From contig NZ_AP022591.1 in NCBI RefSeq assembly GCF_010731795.1, positions 4,960,001 through 5,024,000 on the forward strand: DNA of 64,000 nucleotides. Direction: 5' to 3'. The stretch is from Mycolicibacterium celeriflavum. GTDB lineage: Bacteria; Actinomycetota; Actinomycetes; Mycobacteriales; Mycobacteriaceae. Both the position numbers and the translations under genes were made by a program. Under the pieces are notes generated by a model. It searched no databases and was not told the DNA's origin. It saw only the letters and a program-made list of their open reading frames with translations. This document shows, in pieces, positions 43,766 through 52,062 of the stretch. Position 1 is the stretch's first letter, and every line of letters begins with the position of its first letter.

Positions 43766-44076
43766 CGAACGAATCCCGAGATCGCTTCGTTGCTGTCGCC
43801 GGCCGTCGGATCGGGCTCGGAGGACTCGCGCGGTTCTTCGCGCACTTTGTTGTCGTCTGACGGCCGGTGTTCACCCATGTAGATGATCGCGTGGACGGGA
43901 CAGTCGAACAGGGCCCGCATCACCGCGTCGCGGTCATTCTCCGGCACCGTTCCGTCGCCGATCAGCGACGCGTAACCCCAGTCGTCGAGCGAGAAGTACT
44001 CCGGCGCGTGCTTGGCGCAGATCCCGAAGCCGTCGCACAGCGTCCGGTCGAGCCGAATCCGCAAGCCATCACTCAT
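43762..44076 (-). CDS. Ferredoxin with Phe variant and long C-terminal tail
   Basis: This 104-residue ferredoxin overlaps both neighbouring genes by four bases. The cluster motif is CDGFGICAKHAP with a third Cys in DCPVHA; Phe occupies the position that is usually His. A charged 40-residue tail (HRPSDDNKVREEPRESS) is not found in the other ferredoxins of the window. Coupling to a NuoF-like flavoprotein rather than a P450 suggests that protein as its redox partner. Confidence 0.88.
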   Translation of the reverse strand: MSDGLRIRLDRTLCDGFGICAKHAPEYFSLDDWGYASLIGDGTVPENDRDAVMRALFDCPVHAIIYMGEHRPSDDNKVREEPRESSEPDPTAGDSNEAISGFVR

Positions 44077-45374
44077 GATTGGGCCACCGCCTCCACTTCG
44101 TAGGGTCGGACTGCTTCGAAGGCGCCGGCGCGGCAGGTCTGGCAGTCGTTGGCCAGATGGCGGGCGATTGCCTGCGGGAACTGGTGCAGCAGGCTGGCGG
44201 CGATGTTGGTGGCGCCGTCGAGAGTGCCGCAGGCGCCGCGACCGCGCAACACCACCGACCACCGTTGAAGGCGCGCGACGTCGTCGTCGGTCGCCACCCC
44301 GTCGCGTAGTGCGGAGGCGACCGCGCTCATGGCGGCGGTGCCGTTGAAGCAGCTTCCGCACTGGCCGGCGTTCTCGCGGTCGAAGTAGGCCATCACCGAC
44401 GCGGCGACGGCCACCGGGCAGTCGTCGGTCAGGATGGAAATGGCCCCGCATCCGAGGCCACTGCCCAGGCGGCGCATCGCTTCGTGGTCGAGCGTCGCGT
44501 CGAGGATGTCGGTGTTGAGCAGGCCGGCGAAGTAGCCGCCCATCAACGCGCCGGTGACGACCTCTTTGTCGAGTCCGTGCAGCTGCAGCAGCTCGGAAAA
44601 TGCTGCGCCGTGCGGGATCTCGTAGAGCGTGGCCGGTCGAGCACCACCGGTGATGGTGGCGAGGAACGTTCCGGGCGACATCGGCGTGCCCACCGACCGG
44701 AACGCCTGCGCGCCGTGCTCGTGGATGAACGGCAGGTTGGCCAACGTCTCGACGTTGCTGACCATCGTCGGCAGCCCGGACACCCCCTCCTCGAAGGGCC
44801 GCGGCGGCTTGTCGGTGGGCTTGGCCTGCCCGCCGTTGATGCGCCGCACCGCCGCGGTCTCCTCACCGGCGACATATCCCGGTTCGACCGTCACGACGTT
44901 GACTTCGGTGCCGCCGAACGTGTCCGGTGGAAGTTGGCTCAGCGCGGTGCTCACCGCGCCGGCCGCGGGGGCGTCGGAGACGTACACGTAGGCGCGCCCG
45001 GCTCCGGCGACGGCCGCGGCCAGGCGTAGCCCGTCGAGAACCAGGTACGGGCGGTGGCGCAGCAGCCAGCGGTCTTTGATCGACGCCGGCTCGCCCTCTT
45101 CGCCGTTCGCGACGACGACCGTGTCCGAGCCGCGTTGGTGTGCGTCGCGCACGGAGCGCAGTTTGGTGCCGATGGGAAAAGCCGCGCCGCCGCGACCCAG
45201 CAGTCCGGACAGGTCCACTTGCTCGGCCAGCGCCTCGGCGTCGGACAGCGGCTGGTAGCCACCGGCCTGCGCGTAGTCGGCGTAGTCCTCGGGGCCCGAG
45301 CCCGCTGGGCGCAGCAGACGCGGCGTGCAGTCCGGCCACGCGGTGACGGTGAGTTCGGTGGCGGTGGAGGTCAT
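44073..45374 (-). CDS. NuoF-like NADH-binding flavoprotein
   Basis: The product is 433 residues, related to the 51-kDa subunit of complex I and of formate dehydrogenases. It has the FMN/NADH loop GRGGAAFPIGTK at 60-71, GEEGEP at 91-96 and SNVETLANLP. The C-terminal Fe-S region reads QCGSCFNG, lacking the third Cys of the normal CGxCxPC motif; other cysteines follow (ACGTLDG, CQTCRAG). No NuoE or NuoG partner is present. It probably transfers electrons from NADH to the adjacent ferredoxin and so to oxygenases (inference). Confidence 0.87.
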   Translation of the reverse strand: MTSTATELTVTAWPDCTPRLLRPAGSGPEDYADYAQAGGYQPLSDAEALAEQVDLSGLLGRGGAAFPIGTKLRSVRDAHQRGSDTVVVANGEEGEPASIKDRWLLRHRPYLVLDGLRLAAAVAGAGRAYVYVSDAPAAGAVSTALSQLPPDTFGGTEVNVVTVEPGYVAGEETAAVRRINGGQAKPTDKPPRPFEEGVSGLPTMVSNVETLANLPFIHEHGAQAFRSVGTPMSPGTFLATITGGARPATLYEIPHGAAFSELLQLHGLDKEVVTGALMGGYFAGLLNTDILDATLDHEAMRRLGSGLGCGAISILTDDCPVAVAASVMAYFDRENAGQCGSCFNGTAAMSAVASALRDGVATDDDVARLQRWSVVLRGRGACGTLDGATNIAASLLHQFPQAIARHLANDCQTCRAGAFEAVRPYEVEAVAQS

Positions 45375-45410
45375 GAAGCGTCCTTGTGATCCGCGGATAG
45401 GCTGACGGCC

Positions 45411-45893
45411 ATGAGGACTGCGGTGGTGCGCGTCGGCGTCGACCGTGCCGGCGAACTCGATTCTGCGCAGCTCGACGAGGGTGCGGCCCGCCTGCGTGAG
45501 CTGGCCGGTGCGGCAGGCATCGAACTGGTCGAGAACAAGCTGTCCGGTCTGCCCGCCCAACGCCGCGAGGTCGAACTGCTGATCGAAGGCGACGATCCCG
45601 ACACGCTCACGCGTACCGCGCTCGACCTGTGCGCTCGAGCCTTTGGCGCGTTCGGCACCACACCGGTACCCGGCGTGGTGACGTTCATCAGTCGCGGCAC
45701 CGACGCCGATGCGCAAGGCGTGCTCGCCGGATTGGGACTGGCCGGTGACATCGAACGGGTGCCGGGCGACGACGGCTGGGACGTCGTACACGTGACGCTG
45801 CGCAAGGCCGACCTCGAGCGCGTGCCCGAGAGCCGCGTCCACACCGCGCTCGAGGCGTCACTGAATTGCGAGGTTCGCATCCGCACGGTCTGA
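45411..45893 (+). CDS. Conserved hypothetical protein
   Basis: The 160-residue product is not recognised. It is divergent from the NuoF-like gene with 36 bases between starts. The sequence is soluble, with betaalpha-like character (RTAVVRVGVDRAGELDSAQLDEGAARLR), a middle GFGTTPVPGVVTFISRGTDADAQG-like segment (FGAFGTTPVPGVVTF) and C-terminal SLNCEVRIRTV. No known catalytic motif is visible. The gene is bounded by a likely terminator. Confidence 0.72.
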   Translation: MRTAVVRVGVDRAGELDSAQLDEGAARLRELAGAAGIELVENKLSGLPAQRREVELLIEGDDPDTLTRTALDLCARAFGAFGTTPVPGVVTFISRGTDADAQGVLAGLGLAGDIERVPGDDGWDVVHVTLRKADLERVPESRVHTALEASLNCEVRIRTV

Positions 45894-45896
45894 ACC

Positions 45897-45914
45897 GGCG
45901 TGTGGGCCCACGCC
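45897..45914. terminator. GC-rich hairpin between convergent genes
   Basis: GGCGTG (45897-45902) and CACGCC (45909-45914) form a 6-bp GC-rich stem with a 6-base loop, four bases after the unknown gene stop at 45893 and before the convergent hydrolase stop. It is a plausible bidirectional terminator without a U-tract. Confidence 0.45.
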
Positions 45915-45940
45915 AGCGGGGGGAACGTTCGCCCGCTCAT

Positions 45941-46849
45941 CTAGCTGTCCAGGAACTTCAGGATCGCGGGCGCTGCCTGCACCCACGTGTCGAACATGTT
46001 GAATCGCTTGACCTTTCCGGAGGCGCGAGCCTCACCTGCGCGCTCCCAAGCGTCCTCGGGCCACGGCGGGTCAATGAGCTCGGAGCCCTTGATCAGGCAG
46101 CTCACCTCGAGCGAGGTCCGCTTCGGATGGTCGAGGTCGTTCTCACCGCCGCGGATGATCAGCGTGGGAACCTTGATGTTGTCGAACATTTCGTCCTCGA
46201 CGCCGGGGATCGTCTGGCCGGGTTTGGGTACGAACGCGTTGAGCCACCGCAGCATCAGCTTGAGGAACTCGTCGGGATCCTGTGCGAGGATACGGTCCCG
46301 GTTGGCCGGATTCTCGGCGATGCGTTGTTTCCATTCGTCAACGGCGGCAACCGCCTTCATGCCGGCGCCACGCACCGCGAGGATGCTCGGCACGATGTAG
46401 TACGAACCCAGCACGAATGAGCCGTACACGCCGCCGACGATGTTCCACACCACGAGCTTCCGGACGATCTCGGGATGCAGCATCGCGGTCAGCATCGAGT
46501 CGCGGGCGCCGCCCGACCCGCCGGCGATGACGCACGGGCCGATGTCGAGGCGGGTGATCAACGCGTGCAGCGTGTCGGCGCGCATGTGCGATTCGCTCTG
46601 CCCGTAGAACTGAACGTCGGACTTGCCGCAGTTGGGCCGGTCCCACAGCAGCACGCGGTAGCCGCCCTTGACCAGCTCTTGCGCCAACGGCCGCAGCCCC
46701 TCGATGTCCTTGCTGAATCGACCGCCCGGGGTAAGCGCGATGAAATCGCCTTCCTTGCCGAGGATCTCGTAGACGACGTTGCCGCCGTTGATCTCGATCG
46801 TCTTCTCGCCGCGTTTGAGCTTGGGGCCGGCGGACTCGGTCGTGGTCAT
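45941..46849 (-). CDS. Alpha/beta hydrolase (MhpC-like)
   Basis: This 302-residue alpha/beta hydrolase begins MTTTESAGPKLKRGEK at ATG 46849. It has a lid-type family layout, LLWDRPNCGKSD and nucleophile Ser112 in GGSGGA. The pattern is like meta-cleavage C-C hydrolases and related esterases. It follows a Rieske ferredoxin and two amidohydrolases on the same strand, consistent with ring-cleavage product hydrolysis (inference). Confidence 0.87.
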   Translation of the reverse strand: MTTTESAGPKLKRGEKTIEINGGNVVYEILGKEGDFIALTPGGRFSKDIEGLRPLAQELVKGGYRVLLWDRPNCGKSDVQFYGQSESHMRADTLHALITRLDIGPCVIAGGSGGARDSMLTAMLHPEIVRKLVVWNIVGGVYGSFVLGSYYIVPSILAVRGAGMKAVAAVDEWKQRIAENPANRDRILAQDPDEFLKLMLRWLNAFVPKPGQTIPGVEDEMFDNIKVPTLIIRGGENDLDHPKRTSLEVSCLIKGSELIDPPWPEDAWERAGEARASGKVKRFNMFDTWVQAAPAILKFLDS

Positions 46850-46897
46850 GATCCGCCTCCGCGACGGTGCGCAAACTGACGATTTTTGGCGGCGTGT

Positions 46898-46911
46898 CGT
46901 GTGCAAACACG
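46898..46911. promoter_or_regulatory. Small palindrome upstream of hydrolase gene
   Basis: CGTGT and ACACG with a GCAA centre form a perfect 5-bp inverted repeat 50 bases before the hydrolase start, in a 91-base gap. It may be an operator or a weak hairpin; no second copy was found. Confidence 0.3.
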
Positions 46912-46940
46912 CACGGTCGCGCTGATGATGGGGCGCCTGC

Positions 46941-47333
46941 TCATGCCTGCACCAGCACCTCGTTGCCGACCACCCGGACCGGGTAGGTGCGGACGCTCCA
47001 CTCGGGCTTGACCGCGGTGGTGCCGGTGGCCAGTTCGAAACCCCATTGGTGCCACGGGCAGTAGATGTACTCCAGGTCGCGGACCATCACCGCGTCGCCG
47101 GGCACGCTGTCGTCGACGACGGTGCGCCCCCGGGCGCGGCCAGAACACAGCGGACCGCCTTCGTGCGGGCAGTAGTTCGCGATCGCGTAGAACGTGCCGT
47201 TGACGTTGTACACACCGACGCCGTGGCGTCCGATCGGCACCAATTTGTGCTTGCCTGGCGGGATTTCGTCGACGGTGGCGACGACGTGCTCACGCCCCTG
47301 GGCCAGCCGGGGCGTCTTCTGCTGCTCGTCCAA
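46941..47333 (-). CDS. Rieske-type [2Fe-2S] ferredoxin
   Basis: This 130-residue protein has Rieske ligands Cys55 and His57 (CPH) and Cys92 and His95 (CPWH), with an unusually long 34-residue separation. The only suitable start is TTG 47333, next to the stop of the upstream amidohydrolase. It begins MDEQQKTPRLAQGREHVVATVDEIPPGK. It is either a stand-alone electron carrier for an oxygenase or a small oxygenase-like component; no catalytic iron domain is present. Confidence 0.88.
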   Translation of the reverse strand: MDEQQKTPRLAQGREHVVATVDEIPPGKHKLVPIGRHGVGVYNVNGTFYAIANYCPHEGGPLCSGRARGRTVVDDSVPGDAVMVRDLEYIYCPWHQWGFELATGTTAVKPEWSVRTYPVRVVGNEVLVQA

Positions 47334-47334
47334 C

Positions 47335-48477
47335 TCAGAACACCCGAACCTGGCCCTCGAGGGCCGGAACCGTCTCGGGAAGGTGATACGTGGCGATGCC
47401 GTTGCGGAACATCACGGCCTCGCGGGCGTGCTCGGGCAGGTGCTTGACCAGCCAGCGGGGATCGTCGAACGTCCAATGCGGATAGTCGCTGCTGTAGAGC
47501 AGGATCTTCTCGCACTCCATCCACTCGAACGCACGCGACAACTCGGTCTTGTCCTCGGGGTAGTCCAGCGGTTGGGTGGTGAACTTGATGTGGTCCTTGA
47601 CGTACTCCGAGGGCTTGCGCTTGATGTCCAGCCACGATTTGCGGGCCTCGTAAATCGCGTCCATCCGCCACATCAGCGGCAGAATCCACGAGAAGGCGTG
47701 CTCCACCAACACGATTCGCAGTGTCGGGAACCGGTCGAACAGACCGTCGAACACCATGCTCATCACCTGGTTCGCGGCCAGCAGCGAGTAGGTGACCATG
47801 AAATCGTGGTTGTAGCTGGGGAATCCGACCGGCGGGATCGGCAGCTCTTCGTGATGGCTGCGCGACAGGTGACAGCTCACCGTGATGTCGTGCTTGGTGG
47901 CGGCCTCCCAGATCGGGTTGTACTTCGGATCACCCCATGCCGGGCGGGGTTCGGCTTTGATCAGCACCTGGCCCATGTACGGATGCCCGGCCCAGCGCTC
48001 GATCTCGCGTGCCGAGTCCTCGGGCGCCTCGATCGCCACACAGACCGATCCCCGCCAGCGCTCATGCCAGTTGTTGTGGCTGTCCAGCCAGTGGTTGGCC
48101 TGCCAGTCGTTGAGCGCGACGCTCATCGCGTGGTTGACCTCCGGGAACCGCGCCGGATAGGCGGCGGGTTCGAGGATCGCGATGTCGGCCCCGGCCTCCA
48201 TGATCAGCTGCTTGAACGCAAGGGCCGGGTCGCTGCCGGCGAAGTTGCCGTCCGACGGGAACGTGTCGACGCGCATCGCATAGGCATGCGCGTAATCCGG
48301 CGCGTCGTAGTAGATCTGATCGCCGACCTTGCGCGTCAGGAAGTACTTGCTGCGCCATGGCTCCGGGATGTACGGCGTCAACTCGCCCGCTCTCGGCGTC
48401 GGGTGCACATCGGAATCGACGCAGCGCACCGCGACGCGCTCGGCCGCCGGCTTCCGCTCTGTCACTGTCACGGTCAT
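47335..48477 (-). CDS. Amidohydrolase-2 family protein (TIM-barrel decarboxylase-like)
   Basis: This 380-residue protein carries the N-terminal metal motif as DSDVHP (Asp23/His25), barrel His residues in SCHLSRSHHEE and LVEHAFSW, and the late Asp in YSSDYPHWTFDDP. The family includes aminocarboxymuconate-semialdehyde decarboxylase and hydrolases of ring-cleavage products. A paralogue lies just upstream at 48515. Together they may act on successive carboxylated intermediates. Confidence 0.88.
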   Translation of the reverse strand: MTVTVTERKPAAERVAVRCVDSDVHPTPRAGELTPYIPEPWRSKYFLTRKVGDQIYYDAPDYAHAYAMRVDTFPSDGNFAGSDPALAFKQLIMEAGADIAILEPAAYPARFPEVNHAMSVALNDWQANHWLDSHNNWHERWRGSVCVAIEAPEDSAREIERWAGHPYMGQVLIKAEPRPAWGDPKYNPIWEAATKHDITVSCHLSRSHHEELPIPPVGFPSYNHDFMVTYSLLAANQVMSMVFDGLFDRFPTLRIVLVEHAFSWILPLMWRMDAIYEARKSWLDIKRKPSEYVKDHIKFTTQPLDYPEDKTELSRAFEWMECEKILLYSSDYPHWTFDDPRWLVKHLPEHAREAVMFRNGIATYHLPETVPALEGQVRVF

Positions 48478-48514
48478 CGTGGCTCCCTGCCTTCCAACTG
48501 CTTCCCAAGCCCTA

Positions 48515-49612
48515 TCACTGTGCGCTCATCGACGCGCCGACGTCTATGCCGTACAGCTCCGCGGCGTTGCGCCAGCAGAGCTTCTCGCGCTGTTCGTCGG
48601 AGTACGCGGCGGGCACCTTCAGGTCGTTGAGCTGCCAGTGGGGATAGCTCGACCCGTACATCACCATGTCGTCCTTGCCGGTGAAACTCAGCCATTCCCC
48701 GGCATAGTCCACGTCGCCGGGGCCGTCCATCGCACCCTGCACGAAATACGTGTGGCCCGGCAGATAATCGCTTGGCATCCGCGGCGCCCACGGCGTCTGC
48801 TCGAGGTGCGGTCGGCCGAAGCAGTCCATCCGCCACATGAACGGCGTCATCATGTCGGCCGCCCCGTCGGCCCAGACGAACTTCAATGTCGGCATCCTTT
48901 CGAATACCCCTTCGACGATGAGATTCATCAGGTGGTACAGGTAATTCAGCGCCATGAAGCTGACGTAGTTCTCGTAGGTCCTCGGCACTCCGGACGGTGT
49001 CGGTGCGTACTGGACGCCGGCCCCCACCTCGATGTGCACCGCAACGGGCAGGTTCGCTTCCACTGCGGCCTCCCACAGCGGCCAGTACTGCGGCTTGCCG
49101 TACAGCTCGCGGGACTGCAGCGGGACAGCGATCTGCACCACCCGCGGATGATCGGCGTACTTGGCGATCTCCCGCAGGGCGCCGGTGATGTCGTCGGGGT
49201 TGACGCGGATGGTGCCGCGGAACCGGTCGGCGTACGGATTGTCGTCGAGCCAACGCGTGACCATCAGCTCGTTGTGTGCCGCCGCGATCGCGGTGCCGAG
49301 ATGGCGATCCGGCATGACGCCGCGCGTCATCGGGTGCAGGACAGCGACATCGACGCCACGTTCGGAGAACAGCTGCCGACCGACGAAGTCCGGGTCCGAC
49401 CCCGGATACATGCGGTCGCGCTCGGTTTCGGGTGCGTACTCGCCACCGGGCGCGCCGTACCAGTCCATCTCGTAGTCGGGGAAGCCGCGGCTCTTGAACG
49501 GCTCGCGCATGAAGCTGCGCAGGTCTTTGTTCGACTTGCTGAAGATGTGCACGCTGGCGTCGATGAGCGGCGTGTCGACGGGCGTCGAACTCCCGTCCGG
49601 GTGTTGCATCAC
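48515..49612 (-). CDS. Amidohydrolase-2 family protein, paralogue
   Basis: The product is about 365 residues. GTG 49612 is preferred because a GGAGGA lies eight bases upstream, but ATG 49609 and TTG 49615 are possible. The metal motif is DASVHIF, followed by AVHIEVGAG and a late GSSYPHWQLND. It resembles the downstream protein at 47335 in domain order and in the last motif, although with Ser instead of Asp at one position. It opens the four-gene minus-strand operon. Confidence 0.87.
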   Translation of the reverse strand: MMQHPDGSSTPVDTPLIDASVHIFSKSNKDLRSFMREPFKSRGFPDYEMDWYGAPGGEYAPETERDRMYPGSDPDFVGRQLFSERGVDVAVLHPMTRGVMPDRHLGTAIAAAHNELMVTRWLDDNPYADRFRGTIRVNPDDITGALREIAKYADHPRVVQIAVPLQSRELYGKPQYWPLWEAAVEANLPVAVHIEVGAGVQYAPTPSGVPRTYENYVSFMALNYLYHLMNLIVEGVFERMPTLKFVWADGAADMMTPFMWRMDCFGRPHLEQTPWAPRMPSDYLPGHTYFVQGAMDGPGDVDYAGEWLSFTGKDDMVMYGSSYPHWQLNDLKVPAAYSDEQREKLCWRNAAELYGIDVGASMSAQ

Positions 49613-49833
49613 CAAGGCTGTCCTCCGATGTCATCCGGCGGTCGGCGGCGCCGGAGGGCGCCGCGCGAAACACCGAACACCTCCAGTGTAAAGCGTTGTT
49701 CTTCAATCGCAAGAATCCAGTTCTCAACGAATCGCTTACTTTTGCGCAGGTCAGGGTGCGCGCTGGTCAAGTGCACGACACACTACCTCCGAAACGGGGT
49801 AGTCAAATCGGGAGAACGATTACGACGTCACAG

Positions 49834-49848
49834 GAGAATGTTATTCTC
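49834..49848. promoter_or_regulatory. Perfect GAGAATGTTATTCTC palindrome
   Basis: This perfect 15-base palindrome, centred on one base, lies 43 bases before the acyl-CoA dehydrogenase GTG start in the divergent region with the amidohydrolase operon. It is the clearest member of the GAGAA-N5-TTCTC set and a likely operator for the long catabolic operon. Confidence 0.65.
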
Positions 49849-49890
49849 GCCGGGACGCGCTGCACATCTCTGAGGTCCCCGGGAGGCTTG

Positions 49891-50898
49891 GTGTTACTGG
49901 AGTTCGACGCCGATCAGCGACTCTGGCAGGAGACCGTGCGCGACGCGGTCACCAAGCAGTGCCCGGCCTCGCTGGTGCGCGGTATCGCCGAGAACGGGGT
50001 CGACCCGACACCGCTCTGGAAGACCTACGTCGACGCCGGCTGGACCGAGTTGGCCGATCCGGAGAACGCGGTCGAACTGGCGATCGTGCTCGAGGAGCTG
50101 GGCCGGGCCACCGACCCGACACCGTTCCTGGCGACCCTGACGCAGTTCGCGCCGCTGGCCGGTGACCGTTTTGATCCCCAACAGGCAGGCACGGCGGTGT
50201 ACGACGGCGTGGCCGCGCACCGGGTCGAAGACGGCTGGGTGCTCAACGGCACGGCCCGGCACGTCCTCGACGGCGACCGCGCCGAGCGGTTCGCCGTCGT
50301 GACCGAGGCCGGCGTGTTCGTCGTCGACGCCGACAAGGCCACCTCACGCCGCAGCCCCGTCTTCGATCCGGTGTTGCACATCGCCGAGGCGTCGTTCGTC
50401 GACGCCCGGGTGCCCGACACGGACCGGGTGCGGGTGGACGCCGAACGGGCCCGCCACGTCGCGCTGACCGGGATGGCCATCACCACGGTCGGCGCGTGCC
50501 AACGCATCCTTGACCTGGTGCTCGAACACGCCAAGCAGCGCCAGCAATTCGGCGTCGCGATCGGTTCGTTTCAGGCGGTCCAACACAAGGCGGTCGACAT
50601 GCACGTCGCGACCGAACGTGCGCGGGCACTGTCGTACTTCGCGGCGCTGACGATCGCGGCCGACGATCCGCGTCGCCGGCTGGCGGCGGCGATGGCCAAG
50701 GCGTCGGCGGGGGAGGCGCAGGCGCTGGTGTTCCGGCACGGCCTTCAGCTGTTCGGCGCCATGGGTTTCACGTGGGAGAACGACCTTCAGTTCGCGCTGA
50801 AGCGAGCCAAGGCCGGCGAGCTGTTGCTCGGCGGCGCCGCGGAGCATCGCGCGGTGATCGCGGAGGAGTACAGGAGTAACGGTGCAGCTGACCTTTGA
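49891..50898 (+). CDS. Short acyl-CoA dehydrogenase, partner subunit
   Basis: The product is 335 residues. GTG 49891 follows GGGAGG; the longer open frame from 49696 crosses the palindrome and is rejected. The C-terminus FGAMGFTWENDLQFALKRAKAGELLLG lacks the GTSEIQ-type motif. Short acyl-CoA dehydrogenases of this kind form heterotetramers with a full-length subunit in mycobacterial sterol pathways. The next gene overlaps by 17 bases and encodes the likely partner. Confidence 0.88.
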   Translation: MLLEFDADQRLWQETVRDAVTKQCPASLVRGIAENGVDPTPLWKTYVDAGWTELADPENAVELAIVLEELGRATDPTPFLATLTQFAPLAGDRFDPQQAGTAVYDGVAAHRVEDGWVLNGTARHVLDGDRAERFAVVTEAGVFVVDADKATSRRSPVFDPVLHIAEASFVDARVPDTDRVRVDAERARHVALTGMAITTVGACQRILDLVLEHAKQRQQFGVAIGSFQAVQHKAVDMHVATERARALSYFAALTIAADDPRRRLAAAMAKASAGEAQALVFRHGLQLFGAMGFTWENDLQFALKRAKAGELLLGGAAEHRAVIAEEYRSNGAADL

Positions 50899-52057
50899 TT
50901 CCGACGTCGAGGAGTTCCGCGCCGAGTTCGCGGCCTTTCTCGACGAGCACCTGCCGTCCGAGGCGCAGACGTTGGAGCGGCCGCGGTCGGTTTCGCACAT
51001 GCCGCAGTGGGCACGCGACTGGCAGCGCCTGCTGTTCGACAACGGCTGGCTGCTGCCCGCGCAGCCCCCGGAGTTCGGCGGGCGCAACGCGACCGTCGTG
51101 CAGCAGTTCGTCCATCTCGACGAACTGTGCCGTCGGCGCATCTATCACAGCTTCAACCCGCAAGGCGTCAACATCATTGCGGCATCGTTGATTTCGTTCG
51201 GTTCGGAGGAGCAGAAGCACCGTTGGGCGGTGCCGGTGCTCAAGGCCGAGATCACCGCGTCGCTGGGGATGAGCGAACCGAGCGCAGGCTCCGACCTGGC
51301 CTCGTTACGCACCCGAGCGGTCCTGGATGGTGACCACTTCGTCGTCAACGGCCAGAAGGTGTGGACCTCGGGCGCGCACGACGCCGACTTCCTGTTGACC
51401 TTCGTGCGCACCGACCCCGATGCGCCCAAACACAAAGGCATCAGCGCGCTCATCATCGGTACGGACACACCGGGTGTGGTGTGCCGTCCGTTCGCCGACA
51501 TGACGGGACAGGACAACCTCGACTTCAACGAGGTGTTCTTCACCGACGCCCGCGTCCCCGCCGAGAATCTGGTCGGACCGCTCAACGGCGGTTGGGGTGT
51601 CGCCAACGGTTCGCTCGGCCACGAACGCACGATGATGTGGCTCGGGTTCGCCGACCGGATCGACAACATGATCGCCGACTTCCGGCCGCGCACCGAACTG
51701 CAGCGCGACCAATACGCCACCACGATCATGGACTATCAGGCGTTGCGGGCGATGGGCTCGGCGGCGCTGGCGCGCGCCGCGCGCGGCGAGATGGACACCG
51801 CCTCGGTGTCGGTGCTGAAACTGTTCGGCTCCGAAGCCGAACGTCAGGCCATGGAGAACGCATTGGCGGCCGCGGGCGCCGACGGGCTGGTGCACCCGTC
51901 GACCTCCGGGCCCTACGAGCACATGAACCTCGACCACTACTTCGCGAGCTGGTTCGAGCGCTACGCCCGCAGTTTCGGCGGCACCATCGCCGGCGGTACG
52001 TCGGAGATCCAGCGCAACATCATCGCCACCCAGGTGCTCGGGTTGCCACGGCGCTGA
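50882..52057 (+). CDS. Acyl-CoA dehydrogenase, full-length partner
   Basis: This 391-residue enzyme starts at GTG 50882. It has the signature GMSEPSAGSDLASL and the C-terminal tail SFGGTIAGGTSEIQRNIIATQVLGLP. It overlaps the short subunit gene by 17 bases, so equal synthesis is likely. The paralogue at 14482 has the same start, length and tail but stands alone. The expected role is dehydrogenation of a bulky acyl-CoA as an alpha2beta2 complex. Confidence 0.92.
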   Translation: MQLTFDSDVEEFRAEFAAFLDEHLPSEAQTLERPRSVSHMPQWARDWQRLLFDNGWLLPAQPPEFGGRNATVVQQFVHLDELCRRRIYHSFNPQGVNIIAASLISFGSEEQKHRWAVPVLKAEITASLGMSEPSAGSDLASLRTRAVLDGDHFVVNGQKVWTSGAHDADFLLTFVRTDPDAPKHKGISALIIGTDTPGVVCRPFADMTGQDNLDFNEVFFTDARVPAENLVGPLNGGWGVANGSLGHERTMMWLGFADRIDNMIADFRPRTELQRDQYATTIMDYQALRAMGSAALARAARGEMDTASVSVLKLFGSEAERQAMENALAAAGADGLVHPSTSGPYEHMNLDHYFASWFERYARSFGGTIAGGTSEIQRNIIATQVLGLPRR

Positions 52058-52062
52058 CGACG

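Noticed and set aside
48335..48350. AAGTACTTG inside the amidohydrolase gene as a fourth operator
   Set aside because: It lies within coding sequence, and its flanks do not match the 18-bp motif.
49696..49890. N-terminal extension of the short acyl-CoA dehydrogenase
   Set aside because: It crosses the palindrome at 49834, lacks family similarity and has an atypical Lys/Asn/Ser-rich composition.
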